Below, one piece after another: positions 54,014 to 63,787 of a stretch of 64,000 nucleotides of DNA. Under the pieces are notes generated by a model, which saw only the letters and a program-made list of their open reading frames with translations, did not search any database and had not been told where the DNA came from. Positions within the stretch are counted from its first letter, which is position 1; each line of letters opens with the position of its first letter. The stretch comes from Sediminibacterium sp. (lineage in GTDB: Bacteria > Bacteroidota > Bacteroidia > B-17B0 > Aurantibacillaceae), in assembly GCA_030054095.1 (NCBI GenBank), contig JASGCO010000004.1, positions 62,001 through 126,000 on the forward strand. Reading direction: 5' to 3'. A program made the translations under genes and the position numbers.

Positions 54014-54895
54014 ATGATGTTTATGAATCGTATTTTCACCCTTTCTATAACTTTGTTTGCATTAGCCTGGGTTGCTTGTGATAAGGTTTCTAATCCGCTT
54101 CCCAAAAAAGATGCCTCGTCTACGGCGTTGGTTGATACTACTAAAACGGTTACCAAAACAATAACCAATAATACTTTTAAAAAGGTTCTTATTGAGGATT
54201 ATACCGGTCATAAGTGTGGTAATTGTCCGCAAGCTGCCACAGAAGCGGAAAACATTAAAAATAGCATGAAAGATTCTGCGCTTATTCTGGCAGTACACGC
54301 TGGTTTTTTTGCTAAAACCGATCTTAATTATCCAACCAATTATACTACGAAAGCCGGAAACGACTGGGACGCGTCAACCGGATTCGGGGTTGGGTTAGCA
54401 GGAAATCCGAATGGCATGGTTAACCGGATCAATTATCCTTCTGGTCATGTTAAAGGTTATACCACCTGGAAAAATCTGGCGCAACTGGAAGTAAAAAAAC
54501 CAATGAAAGTAAAAATTGACCTTACCACCAAATACGATAGTACATCTAAGGGTATTAACGCCTATATTAAAACTACATTCCTGCAATCGTTAAGCGGTAG
54601 TTATTTTTTGAATGTTGTGTACTTTGAAGATGATATTGTTGGTAAACAAAAATTCTATACCCCCGCTAAAGACTCGGTTGGTTATATTTTTAACCACGTA
54701 TTGAGAGGGGATATGAATGGTAGTTGGGGAGAATCAATTGCCACGAATCCTATTGCAGGTACAACCTTTTCGAAAACCTACCTTAATAATGCCCTTCCTT
54801 CTAATGTAAACGATAAAAAAACCCACGTTTTGGTATTTGTTTATGATAATACCAGCAAGGAAATTATTCAGGCCGAAGAAGTTAAAATCCGGTAA
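54014..54895 (+). CDS. Omp28-related lipoprotein with CxxC motif
   Basis: 293 residues. Lipoprotein signal with lipobox WVAC near residue 22. The mature part starts a thioredoxin-like fold: KVLIEDYTGHKCGNCPQAATEAE with CGNC. Later DWDASTGFGVGLAGNPNGMVNR is typical of Omp28-type outer-membrane proteins (named from Porphyromonas). Likely a periplasm- or surface-facing redox lipoprotein working with the TlpA-like protein. Confidence 0.88.
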   Translation: MMFMNRIFTLSITLFALAWVACDKVSNPLPKKDASSTALVDTTKTVTKTITNNTFKKVLIEDYTGHKCGNCPQAATEAENIKNSMKDSALILAVHAGFFAKTDLNYPTNYTTKAGNDWDASTGFGVGLAGNPNGMVNRINYPSGHVKGYTTWKNLAQLEVKKPMKVKIDLTTKYDSTSKGINAYIKTTFLQSLSGSYFLNVVYFEDDIVGKQKFYTPAKDSVGYIFNHVLRGDMNGSWGESIATNPIAGTTFSKTYLNNALPSNVNDKKTHVLVFVYDNTSKEIIQAEEVKIR

Positions 54896-55103
54896 GCACT
54901 TTTCCGATAGGTTCATATTATCTATCGCCCATCAACATATTGCGTTAAGTTCGTATTGATTTTCAACAATTTCTGTTACGTAAAAGCGGGTGAATGCCCG
55001 CTACGGACAGATCAAGGTTAAAAACTGTTAATAACTTCGTTACCTGGTTTGATACAGAGCAAGGAAAATATCTTTTCTTTGCGGGAAACTAATTAAAAAA
55101 AAC

Positions 55104-55517
55104 ATGGAACAAACTACTCCGACATCAAATCCTAAAGCTGGTAAAGCTCTAGGTATCGCAGGTATGGTACTTGGTATTGTAGCTGTATTATTTTCATTTA
55201 TCCCTTGTTTAGGTGTTTATGCACTTATTCCGGGAATTATAGGTTTAATCTTATCTGTCATCAGTTTTGTACAGGCCAATAAGGCAGGAGCTGCCAAAGG
55301 CATGGCTATTGCCGGGATAGCTTGTTCAGTAGTTGGTTGCGGTATTGCTGGTTACCAGTGGAAAAAATTAAACGATCTGAGCCATGCTATTCAGGATTCA
55401 GGTGCTTTGGATTCTTTAAACAAAGCCATGGATCAGTTGAAAAACATGAACATTACTGATTCTTTAAACAGTGCTGTTGAACAAATGCAAAATGCAGATT
55501 CAACTGCATCGCACTAA
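55104..55517 (+). CDS. DUF4190 domain membrane protein
   Basis: 137 residues. Two membrane helices with GKALGIAGMVLGIVAVLFSF and GMAIAGIACSVVGCGIAGYQ (DUF4190). The C-terminal 45 residues are a polar segment with three SLN repeats (ALDSLNKAMDQLKNM, ITDSLNSAVEQMQNA). Function unknown. 5 bases before the DUF2752 gene. Confidence 0.82.
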   Translation: MEQTTPTSNPKAGKALGIAGMVLGIVAVLFSFIPCLGVYALIPGIIGLILSVISFVQANKAGAAKGMAIAGIACSVVGCGIAGYQWKKLNDLSHAIQDSGALDSLNKAMDQLKNMNITDSLNSAVEQMQNADSTASH

Positions 55518-55522
55518 TATAC

Positions 55523-55909
55523 ATGCGATTAAGCACGTATAACGCATTAAATTTTTTTATAATCATTACAATAGGAATAGTTTTTAGCTATTCCTATTTT
55601 TTTTATCCCAATTCGCATCCGGTTGGCTGTCTTGTTAAAAAAGTAACAGGGAAAGATTGCTCTGCCTGTGGCTTATCGCGTGCCTTTAGCGCTTTTACAC
55701 ATGGAAAATGGGAACAGGGTAAAAACTACAACCCGTTAGCCCTGAACGTATTTTTATTTTTTCTGATTCAGGGATGTTACCGGGCCATTGCCGTTCTATA
55801 TGAGCGTTTAAAAAAACAACCCATTCCTCAAAAAATTATTTATCTGGATGCGTTTTTAACTATTCTTTATTTTCTCTATTGTTTTTCTCCGTTTATTTTA
55901 GTTATTTAG
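55523..55909 (+). CDS. DUF2752 family membrane protein
   Basis: 128 residues. The motif GCLVKKVTGKDCSACGLSRAFSAFTHGKW is the DUF2752 hallmark (CxxCGxxRAF). Three membrane helices. Function unknown. Likely coupled to the DUF4190 gene. Confidence 0.86.
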   Translation: MRLSTYNALNFFIIITIGIVFSYSYFFYPNSHPVGCLVKKVTGKDCSACGLSRAFSAFTHGKWEQGKNYNPLALNVFLFFLIQGCYRAIAVLYERLKKQPIPQKIIYLDAFLTILYFLYCFSPFILVI

Positions 55910-56059
55910 CTTATCTTGATTAAGATCAACTGGTATATGGAGTCCAGAAACCATTATCAGGCGCCTGTTGCACAAGTTACTCCTTTCTGAGCAATAGCGT
56001 GTAAGTAAACGGGGTCTATCCGAAAAACCATAAGAGTAGGAAACTAAAAAAACAACACT

Positions 56060-56434
56060 ATGGCTGGCTTAGCAATTATTTTTATTGTTTTAATTTATCT
56101 GGGCATTTTAGCCCTGTTAATTGTATCGAACTGGAAAATTTACACAAAGGCCGGGAAACCCGGATGGGCGTGCATCATTCCGATCTACAATTTTATTATA
56201 TTACTTGAAATTATTGGAAAACCCTGGTGGTGGCTGCTTCTGATGATGATTCCTCTTGCTAATATTGTATTTGCCATTTGGGCTGTTAATTTACTATCAA
56301 AAAGTTTCGGGAAAACGGAAGGTTTTACCGTAGGGCTTCTTCTTCTTCCGATTATTTTTTATCCTATACTGGGATTAGGCGATGCCACTTATAAGGGGCC
56401 CGCAGGAGATTATAAACCTCAGACTGTCGCCTAA
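56060..56434 (+). CDS. DUF5684 family membrane protein
   Basis: 124 residues, three helices. KIYTKAGKPGWACIIPIYNFIILLEIIGKPWWW is the family's characteristic block. Role unknown; sometimes next to signal peptidase-like or small-membrane genes. Confidence 0.85.
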   Translation: MAGLAIIFIVLIYLGILALLIVSNWKIYTKAGKPGWACIIPIYNFIILLEIIGKPWWWLLLMMIPLANIVFAIWAVNLLSKSFGKTEGFTVGLLLLPIIFYPILGLGDATYKGPAGDYKPQTVA

Positions 56435-56594
56435 CTCACCTTCCTGTTAGCACCACAGGCATACTAACTGAAGGGTAAATACAATTGCCGTTGGTTCGTA
56501 ATGCACCTAAAGAGAAGAAAGATAACAGGCAGTATTAAAAACGTTTGCTTTTTTACATTGTTATTACTTAATTCGTACAAACTAATTTAAGATT

Positions 56595-57119
56595 ATGGAA
56601 AACACTTTAGACAACACCTTTAACAACGACCTTTCGGCGGCGCCCAAACGTCCTCAATTTTTAACCGTGTTATGTATTTTAACATGGACTATGTGCGGCA
56701 TAATGCTAATCTTTTCGATAATAGGCTTGGTGGCTACGCCTTCGGCTGATGCGCAGAAAGAACAGATTGAACAAATCCGGCAGTTCAATCCGGAGGCAGC
56801 TGAACAAATGGAAGCGGCCATGGGCAATCAGGGCTCTCAGATGCTAAGTACTGTTTTAGGTCTGTTAGCAATTGGTCTTTCTGGCTTTGGCGCTTATTGG
56901 ATGTGGAATTTAAAGAAAAATGGATTTTACCTTTACATTGTAGGCGAACTCTTACCTTATATCGGTATGATTGCCGGAGGTGCTGCCGCTATGAGTGCAC
57001 TCAGTGCTTTTGGAGGTGCCGCGCAAACAGCTGGTGTTATTATGATGGCACTAATGGTTATTGTGGATATCGTTTTTATTGTCCTTTACGGATTAAACCT
57101 AAAACACATGAACAAATAG
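56595..57119 (+). CDS. Membrane protein of unknown function (first of tandem paralogs)
   Basis: 174 residues, four membrane helices (about 20-45, 88-107, 110-135, 140-167). Shares RPxxLxxLCILxxxMxGIML and YxxxLxxVxFIxLYGLNxK with the next gene, so the two arose by duplication. No named family recognised. Confidence 0.72.
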   Translation: MENTLDNTFNNDLSAAPKRPQFLTVLCILTWTMCGIMLIFSIIGLVATPSADAQKEQIEQIRQFNPEAAEQMEAAMGNQGSQMLSTVLGLLAIGLSGFGAYWMWNLKKNGFYLYIVGELLPYIGMIAGGAAAMSALSAFGGAAQTAGVIMMALMVIVDIVFIVLYGLNLKHMNK

Positions 57120-57122
57120 GGT

Positions 57123-57641
57123 ATGAATGGTCTTTTACCCGACAACGGTAAACTGTTGTTAGCAAAGGTCTCTGAAAAGAGGCCTTTGTTGTTAAGTATT
57201 CTGTGCATTCTCTCTTTTATTATGAGTGGGATAATGCTGTTAACCTTTGGTTCGGGCATCGTAGCGTTATTTCTAAGTGAATCAACTATTAATGGTGTAT
57301 GGGCTGGTGTAATGGAAACTCAGCCTCAGATGGGCGGTGTTGATCCGCATAGTTTCTTCAGGTCAGCCGGAATTTATAGTATTATAGCTTTTGCATTCCA
57401 GTGTGTTTCACTATGGGGCGTTATCTGGATGTGGAAACGACGCTGGCAGGGGTTTATTATTTATGTGCTGGCCGAACTTTTGTTTTATGCTATTGGTAGC
57501 CTGGTAAACTTTAATGGTGAGGCCAATGGTATTAGCGGCGCTTTGGTTTACATTCTGGTGGATCTGGTGTTTATAGGTCTATATGGGCTAAACTGGAAGT
57601 ATTTAAGAAACAACCGGGAAGATAAACCCATCGTAACGTAA
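57123..57641 (+). CDS. Membrane protein of unknown function (second of tandem paralogs)
   Basis: 172 residues, four membrane helices. Begins 3 bases after the stop of its paralog at 56595-57119 and shares its start (KRPLLLSILCILSFIMSGIML) and end (VDLVFIGLYGLNWKYL). Probably co-translated with it; the two could form a hetero-oligomer. A bidirectional terminator follows. Confidence 0.72.
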   Translation: MNGLLPDNGKLLLAKVSEKRPLLLSILCILSFIMSGIMLLTFGSGIVALFLSESTINGVWAGVMETQPQMGGVDPHSFFRSAGIYSIIAFAFQCVSLWGVIWMWKRRWQGFIIYVLAELLFYAIGSLVNFNGEANGISGALVYILVDLVFIGLYGLNWKYLRNNREDKPIVT

Positions 57642-57688
57642 ACAATGCTTAATTCCATCTACTCACTTCTTTCTTGCATCATATAAAA

Positions 57689-57725
57689 CAAAAGCGGATG
57701 ATGGATCATCCGCTTTTGTTTTTTT
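57689..57725. terminator. Bidirectional terminator
   Basis: 12-bp stem caaaagcggatg / catccgcttttg with a 6-base loop, followed by ttttttt on plus and TTTT on minus. It separates the converging small membrane genes and phaC. Confidence 0.88.
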
Positions 57726-57744
57726 ACGTTTGTAGTCTGACAGT

Positions 57745-58812
57745 TTATTTATCTCTTTTACGTAACCATTCCACTACTGCAGGAGCCAGTTCTTTTTGAG
57801 ATTTTCCACCTACAAATACGCCAATATGCCCGCCTTTAAAGCTATACAGTTCTTTATCAGAAGAACCCACATAATCGTTTAAAGGTTTCGTTGCCGCCGG
57901 AGGAACCAGATGATCTTCCGTAGCATAAATATTTAACAAGGGTGAGGTCAGATTTTTCAGGTTTACCCGCTTCCCTCCTACTTCCAACTCACCTTTTACC
58001 AGTTTGTTTTGCTGATACAGATCCTTCATAAACTGACGGAAACATTCCCCGGCCTGGTCTGGACTTTCGCTGATCCATTTTTCCATACGTAAAAAGTTCA
58101 GCAACTTATCTTTATCATCCAAGGCATTAACCAAAGCCTGTTGTTTCTGAACTTTCATCATTGGCTTCAGCATATCGAAGCCCTGGTTCAAAAATTCACC
58201 GGGAATAAGTCCATTGTTGCCTTCTACCAGTTTATCAAAATCCATGTCTTTGCTCCAACGAAACAATAAACCATCGTTTGTATCAAAATCAATTGGCGTA
58301 ACATGTGTTACCAGATTTTTTACTTTATTGGGGAAAAGCGACGCATAAATCACACTCAGTGTACCTCCCTGACAAATACTAAGTATGTTTACTTTATCAA
58401 TACGGTGCTTTTTACGAATAAAATCCACACAGTTATTGATATAGCCGTTTACATAATCATCCATGCTCAGGTAACGATCGCCTTTAGCCGGAAATCCCCA
58501 ATCAATAAGATATACATCTAAACCGTTATTCAACAGATTTTTAATGTAACTCCGGTCTGGCTGCAAATCCAGCATTTTGTAAGTGTTTACAAGCGCGTAC
58601 ACTATCAACACCGGTGTTTTAAAAGACGCATCCGTTTCCCTATCATAGCGGTAAAGGGTTAACTTATCCTCGTTATATACGGCGGTTTTAGGAGTTGTTG
58701 CAATATCAACCTCCTGAATCTGGTTCAGGGTTTCGTAACTCTTCATGAGTTTGGTACTCATGTCGTTCAGTTCTTTTAATACTGTATTTTCCATTACTTT
58801 AAATGTACTCAA
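57745..58812 (-). CDS. phaC: Class III polyhydroxyalkanoate synthase catalytic subunit PhaC
   Basis: 355 residues, the size of class III PhaC. It polymerises hydroxyacyl-CoA into polyester granules. Catalytic Cys147 in the lipase-box-like SICQGGTLSV (the usual first Gly is Ser). Asp in YATEDHLVPP and His in FKGGHIGVFVGG. The conserved VTPIDFDTNDGLL follows. Start could be Met7 (MENTVLKE). Downstream of phaE with 65 bases between them containing a hairpin. Confidence 0.93.
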   Translation of the reverse strand: MSTFKVMENTVLKELNDMSTKLMKSYETLNQIQEVDIATTPKTAVYNEDKLTLYRYDRETDASFKTPVLIVYALVNTYKMLDLQPDRSYIKNLLNNGLDVYLIDWGFPAKGDRYLSMDDYVNGYINNCVDFIRKKHRIDKVNILSICQGGTLSVIYASLFPNKVKNLVTHVTPIDFDTNDGLLFRWSKDMDFDKLVEGNNGLIPGEFLNQGFDMLKPMMKVQKQQALVNALDDKDKLLNFLRMEKWISESPDQAGECFRQFMKDLYQQNKLVKGELEVGGKRVNLKNLTSPLLNIYATEDHLVPPAATKPLNDYVGSSDKELYSFKGGHIGVFVGGKSQKELAPAVVEWLRKRDK

Positions 58813-58823
58813 TTCGGTTAAAT

Positions 58824-58860
58824 AAAAAAGCCGCCCCTAAACACAAAAAAACGGGACGGC
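58824..58860 (-). terminator. Hairpin with T-run between phaE and phaC
   Basis: On the minus strand, GCCGTCCC and GGGCGGC (one bulge) close a 16-base loop and are followed by TTTTTT. It lies 18 bases after the phaE stop and 12 before the phaC start, so it may attenuate transcription into phaC. Confidence 0.65.
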
Positions 58861-58877
58861 CTTGTTGCTACAAGTAA

Positions 58878-60245
58878 TTACTTTTTCTTGTTTTTCAGAG
58901 TCTTTTCATCATCAAACAGTTCCACATTGGCCGCATTATTAATGGCAAGTTTTACCTGCAATTCTTTTACCTGCTTTTTAAGTTCGTAAACTGTTTTATG
59001 TAATTCATCTATTTCACTTTTAAATACCAAAGGGTAGTTTTCAAACATACCTTCGAATTGCTTTTCGAAATGTTTTTTAACATCCATGCTAAGGTTCAGC
59101 GTTTCGCCTTTGATTTTACTGAATTCTTCGCTGGCAAATAATTCAGTAAAAAGCGCCTCGTTATTTTTAACCCATTCGTTATATAATTCCTGCGCGTTAG
59201 GCATTTGCGTAAACGCTTCGGGCTTATTGTAGCGTTCTGCATACTGCTTGGCTAAGGACTCAACACTTTTTTGAGTGGTTGTTTGTAAATGGAACTGTAA
59301 TTCCGCTTGTTTAATAGAATATTCAGCCAGTTTATCCATTAAGGCAATGGTTGCCTCTACGTTTTCTTTTTCTTTACCTGGATTAACCAATTTCAAAAGT
59401 GGTTCAAACGTTTTGCCAAACACATTATTAACCTCTCCGTAAAGATCTTTCATTTTTGAAAGGTTACCACTAAACAAGTTAGGATACTCGCTGGCCATAT
59501 TCTGGATTTGCGCGTAATATTCCTTACTCAGATTATTCTGACTTGTAAAGAAATTCTGCACTTGCTTCATGCCTTGTTCATAAACATCCTTAAGGTTACC
59601 ACCATTGTAAAGATTTCCGAACAACTGTTGCGCAATCGTTTTGTAGTGCTCCGCATTGAAATAATTTTTAAACGCGTCGTAACTAAACTGTCCCTTTTGG
59701 ATGGCTTCAGCCATTGGCTGGAAAAACTCCTGCATCTTCAGATACACTTGATTTCCCTGCATATAATTGGCAAACACATCCTTATTAAAGGAACCGTTCA
59801 TGTTTTTCATCATAGTATCGTACGATGTATTTAAGGTATGCATCCACGAATTGTAAATATTGGTCCAAGCGTTGTTTGCAGTATTAAAACTACTCATGTA
59901 TTCGTTGGCTGGTTTTCCGTAATTGGCAAAACTGTTATAAATACTTTGATTAAAATCGGTCATTTGCTTTACAGCGTTCATTTGCTGGTTGTACCAATTT
60001 TTAAAAAATTCCTGCGGCTGCTGTTGCGCGTTTGCCTGATTATAAAACGAACCTGCATTCCCCTGCATTGCGTTCAGTATGGTCATTTGCTTATCCAGCC
60101 ACTCTTTATAAATCCCCTGTCCTTCATGCACCATATTTCCGTTGGTAAAAGCTGACTGCATTTTTTTTGCACTTTCCATGAAATTATTCATAACATGAGA
60201 TTGCGTTTCTACTATGCTGTCAATAAAAGGGTTGTTCGTTTTCAT
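58878..60245 (-). CDS. phaE: Class III PHA synthase subunit PhaE-like
   Basis: 455 residues, alpha-helical, Asn/Gln-rich N-terminal half with repeated short aromatic motifs (FFKNWYNQQMNAVKQM, YNSWMHTLNTSYD). Helical C-terminal end with coiled coil EIDELHKTVYELKKQVKELQVKL. PhaE proteins activate PhaC but vary greatly; identification rests on the neighbour and general resemblance. Confidence 0.82.
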   Translation of the reverse strand: MKTNNPFIDSIVETQSHVMNNFMESAKKMQSAFTNGNMVHEGQGIYKEWLDKQMTILNAMQGNAGSFYNQANAQQQPQEFFKNWYNQQMNAVKQMTDFNQSIYNSFANYGKPANEYMSSFNTANNAWTNIYNSWMHTLNTSYDTMMKNMNGSFNKDVFANYMQGNQVYLKMQEFFQPMAEAIQKGQFSYDAFKNYFNAEHYKTIAQQLFGNLYNGGNLKDVYEQGMKQVQNFFTSQNNLSKEYYAQIQNMASEYPNLFSGNLSKMKDLYGEVNNVFGKTFEPLLKLVNPGKEKENVEATIALMDKLAEYSIKQAELQFHLQTTTQKSVESLAKQYAERYNKPEAFTQMPNAQELYNEWVKNNEALFTELFASEEFSKIKGETLNLSMDVKKHFEKQFEGMFENYPLVFKSEIDELHKTVYELKKQVKELQVKLAINNAANVELFDDEKTLKNKKK

Positions 60246-60435
60246 TACTTATGTTATTTAAAAGTTAATTTACCTTTAAACTTCCATCATTTTGTAAATT
60301 ACTGTAATACAGTTATTTACGTGATTTTGGAAATTTTCTGCAAATATCGTCAATTTATCGCAAAAAACGACAAAATGATTGAAGAAAAATTGTTAAATGT
60401 TGATTAAACTTCGATTTTGTTAATAAAATTAGTTC

Positions 60436-61788
60436 TTACAGCATAATGTACAGCAAGCGCCCTACCAGGAAATAAATCGTAATTCCAATAATATCGTTCA
60501 GGGTAGTTACAAAAGGACCCGTTGCCAAAGCGGGATTAATTTTAAAACGGTTCATAGTAAGCGGTACAAAAGTACCTAAAAAAGAGGCGCATAAGATAAC
60601 GGTAAATAAAGCGACACTTACAGTAGCTGCCAGTTTCCAGTCTTCAACAAGCAAAGAATAGCCACATATAATGATCGAACATATAAAGCCATTAATCATG
60701 CCCACACCCAATTCTTTCAACAATTTAGGCGTAATGGCATTTCCCAACAATGTATTGTTAGCCAGGCCCTGTACAATAATGGCACTGGACTGCACCCCCA
60801 CGTTCCCTCCCATCGCGCCAATCAGGGGAATAAAAAACGCCATTTCCGGGTTCATCTGTAATTGCGCTTCGTAGGTACTGATAATGCGCGAACCTATAAT
60901 TCCTCCACACATCCCCACCAACAACCAGGGAATCCGGGCTCTGGATAAACGCCAGAGTTTGTCATTACTATCCACATCATCACTAATACCACTCATACGC
61001 TGAATGTTTTCATCAGCCGTTTCCCGGATTACATCTACCACATCATCAATAGTGATTCGTCCTACCAGGCGTCCCAACTGATCTACTACCGGCAATACTA
61101 CCAAATCGTACTTCTGCATAATTTCGGCCACTTCTTCACTGGGCGTGCTTGTTTTCACATACTGCACATCTGACTCAAAGATTTCACTCACTTTAGCCAA
61201 AGGGTGAGAAATAATCAGCTTCTTCAGGGATAACATTCCTATGAGCTTTTCGTTCTGATCCACCACATATACGGCATACATCACATCCACATCCTCCGCC
61301 TGACGACGTATTTCATCAATACACGCATTCACGCTTTCAAACGCGTAAACACTCACCAACTCCTTGGCCATTAAAGAGCCTGCTGTACCTTCCTCGTAAT
61401 TCAGTAATTCCGCAATGTCTCCCGCTTGCTCAATATCTTCAATTTGCGCTAATACCTCTTCCTGTATCTCTTCGGGCAATTCATTAATCACGTCAGCAGC
61501 ATCGTCGCTATCCATGTTATCTAACTGCTCCGCTATTTCTTTGGTACTAAACGTAGCCAGCAACTCTTCCCGCTTCTCCTCATCCAGTTCAAGTAATACA
61601 TCGGCGGCTATATCGTCATCGGTTAATTCGTATATATAACTGGCTTCCGCAATGTTTAACTGATTGATGATAATAGCGATATCAGCGGCATAAAGTTCCT
61701 GAAGACGTGTTTTGATGAGTTCATCGTTCCGTGCTTCAATATCACTTCTTAATTGATCAATATACTGCGATGTGAGTTCGAATTGCAT
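60436..61788 (-). CDS. mgtE: Magnesium transporter MgtE
   Basis: 450 residues from the ATG at 61788 (MQFELTSQYIDQL), the usual MgtE beginning; a longer reading to 61824 is unlikely. N domain at about 10-125 (acidic helices with DDAADVINELPEE), CBS pair at about 130-255, then five membrane helices with GNVGVQSSAIIVQGLA and NPALATGPFVTTLNDIIG. Inner-membrane Mg2+ channel gated by Mg2+ binding to the cytosolic domains. Confidence 0.95.
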   Translation of the reverse strand: MQFELTSQYIDQLRSDIEARNDELIKTRLQELYAADIAIIINQLNIAEASYIYELTDDDIAADVLLELDEEKREELLATFSTKEIAEQLDNMDSDDAADVINELPEEIQEEVLAQIEDIEQAGDIAELLNYEEGTAGSLMAKELVSVYAFESVNACIDEIRRQAEDVDVMYAVYVVDQNEKLIGMLSLKKLIISHPLAKVSEIFESDVQYVKTSTPSEEVAEIMQKYDLVVLPVVDQLGRLVGRITIDDVVDVIRETADENIQRMSGISDDVDSNDKLWRLSRARIPWLLVGMCGGIIGSRIISTYEAQLQMNPEMAFFIPLIGAMGGNVGVQSSAIIVQGLANNTLLGNAITPKLLKELGVGMINGFICSIIICGYSLLVEDWKLAATVSVALFTVILCASFLGTFVPLTMNRFKINPALATGPFVTTLNDIIGITIYFLVGRLLYIML

Positions 61789-61989
61789 AACCGCCAAAAA
61801 CCATGCAAAAGTAAGTTTATTCACGTAGATATTACAACGAAAGACGAATTATTTACAGAAGCGTAACCTGAAACTACTGTTGCTGTGATAATTCTCCCTT
61901 TACAACAAACAGTGTTTACATTCACTGACAGTCCTCTTATTTCTCCTCAGCTCCTGGTCAATCTAACCTTAATTTCATATTTTTACAAT

Positions 61990-63726
61990 ATGCGATTACT
62001 CCTGAAAATTCTCACTTTACTGGGCATGACATCGCAGATAATCATTGCCCAAAATGCACTAATCGCTACCATTAAAGACAAAAACGATCTTTTACCTATC
62101 TCCTTCTGCGCTATTGGCGTTAAAAACAAATCATTATCCACTATATCCAACGAAGACGGTGTATTTACATTTAAAAACCTTTCGGATACCGACACTCTGG
62201 TATTCAGCTATCTGGGATACACCAAACGACAACTATCCGTAAAAGAACTGGCGGCCCAACCGCTTGTGCTTTTAAGTCCAAAAATGAATCTGCTTCAGGA
62301 AATTGTCATCAGTTCTGACAATAGTTTCCTTTACGAACTAATACTTAAAGCCCGTAAAAAACTACTTGAATCTGCCGAATACACTTCCAAAACCTATTTT
62401 ACCCTTGAAACAGAAGTAGAAAAACAGCCCACCGAACTTATTGAATGTTATTATAACTCCTCTTTTACCAATTCCGGAATAAAAGAAATGAAATTTAAAA
62501 ACGGAAGGATAGGTATGGCTGGCTACAAAGGTCATTACTTCATCAACACAAACATATCCCGGGTTTTAATAAACAGCAATCTGATTTATAATTACGACGC
62601 TATCCCTTTGCCTTACAATCCGCTCCAATTAAGTAAACGGGAATTAAAACGTGCTTACCTACTTCAACTCAAAAGTGTTAACGGAACAGATGCGCCTGAA
62701 TATCAGATTGAATTTATACCCCGAAATACTACCGGTGAGTATTACAAAGGTTACATCTGGATCAATACAAAAACATACCAGATCAGCGCCGTCATACTCA
62801 CTATTGACAAAGCAAAACGTCATCCGTTTTTACCGTTATTTCCGGATGGAAAAATTGAACAGGCGAGTTTCAGTATCAATCACTACTTTAATCTTCAGGA
62901 CAACAGACCGGAACATATCAGCTTTAAACTGAATTTTTCATACAGAAATGATAGCATCGCCACTGTTATGCAATCAAAAGGTATCTTGTTCTTTTACGAC
63001 TACGGACAATTATTCAGTCCGCTCTATTTTAATTATCCAGACGAGATGAGTGATTACTGGCGGATAGTGTCGCTATCATATAACGACAATTTCTGGATGA
63101 ATAATAAAGGCCTTGTTTACTCTGATAAAATGAAAAAAGGTATTCAGTACTTTAAAAACCATGGACAACTTATTAATTACAATGGTAAAATAACCCTTCG
63201 CAAAGGCGACAGCACCAATCTCTTTGAAAACAACTACCTGATGTGGGACTCCGTAAAACGTATAGCAGTAAAAAAGGATCTGAAATTAGGTAAAAAGGAA
63301 AACCCAAAGTTAAATGCGTTTCATGCTGAATTTATCAGCGATCTTTATCGCATAAAAGCACAAATATTTATGGATGTAAATCCCTCAGGCGACTCTCTGC
63401 ATATTTTTACCAAAACGGTTCTTGACGTATATGACACCTATGTAAACCTAACGGAGACCCCGGAGTTTAACTGCTACATTAACATCTACTTTGATTTGTA
63501 CGAAACAGGACGGCGACAACTCGTAACCACTTGCCGAAAAGTAAAGTCAACGGATGAAATAGACAAGCTGTACAAAAAAATAATCTCTGACACTGAAGAA
63601 AGGGTTGCCCGCTTTTCAAGAGAAGTGCAATCCGGAAAAAACAAAAAAGCACTTCAAAAATGGAGCGACATCATTTTATATGAACTCCATATTGACAATA
63701 TAAAACTATTTAACATTCAGCCCTAA
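61990..63726 (+). CDS. Exported CarboxypepD_reg-like (DUF5686-type architecture) protein
   Basis: 578 residues from the ATG at 61990, where a signal peptide starts (MRLLLKILTLLGMTSQIIIAQ); an upstream in-frame ATG at 61885 is not supported. Residues about 22-105 form a carboxypeptidase regulatory-like beta sandwich (ATIKDKNDLLPISFCAIGVKNKSLSTISNEDGVFTFKNL, then YLGYTKRQLSV). The rest, 470 residues, is beta-rich, with IWINTKTYQISAVILTIDKAKR as in outer-membrane-associated Bacteroidota proteins. Function unknown. Confidence 0.85.
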   Translation: MRLLLKILTLLGMTSQIIIAQNALIATIKDKNDLLPISFCAIGVKNKSLSTISNEDGVFTFKNLSDTDTLVFSYLGYTKRQLSVKELAAQPLVLLSPKMNLLQEIVISSDNSFLYELILKARKKLLESAEYTSKTYFTLETEVEKQPTELIECYYNSSFTNSGIKEMKFKNGRIGMAGYKGHYFINTNISRVLINSNLIYNYDAIPLPYNPLQLSKRELKRAYLLQLKSVNGTDAPEYQIEFIPRNTTGEYYKGYIWINTKTYQISAVILTIDKAKRHPFLPLFPDGKIEQASFSINHYFNLQDNRPEHISFKLNFSYRNDSIATVMQSKGILFFYDYGQLFSPLYFNYPDEMSDYWRIVSLSYNDNFWMNNKGLVYSDKMKKGIQYFKNHGQLINYNGKITLRKGDSTNLFENNYLMWDSVKRIAVKKDLKLGKKENPKLNAFHAEFISDLYRIKAQIFMDVNPSGDSLHIFTKTVLDVYDTYVNLTETPEFNCYINIYFDLYETGRRQLVTTCRKVKSTDEIDKLYKKIISDTEERVARFSREVQSGKNKKALQKWSDIILYELHIDNIKLFNIQP

Positions 63727-63787
63727 CCGTGTCTTCATCTACTTTAAGCGCTACTAGCTGCCTAGCAAACGAAACGCACCATTTGGG

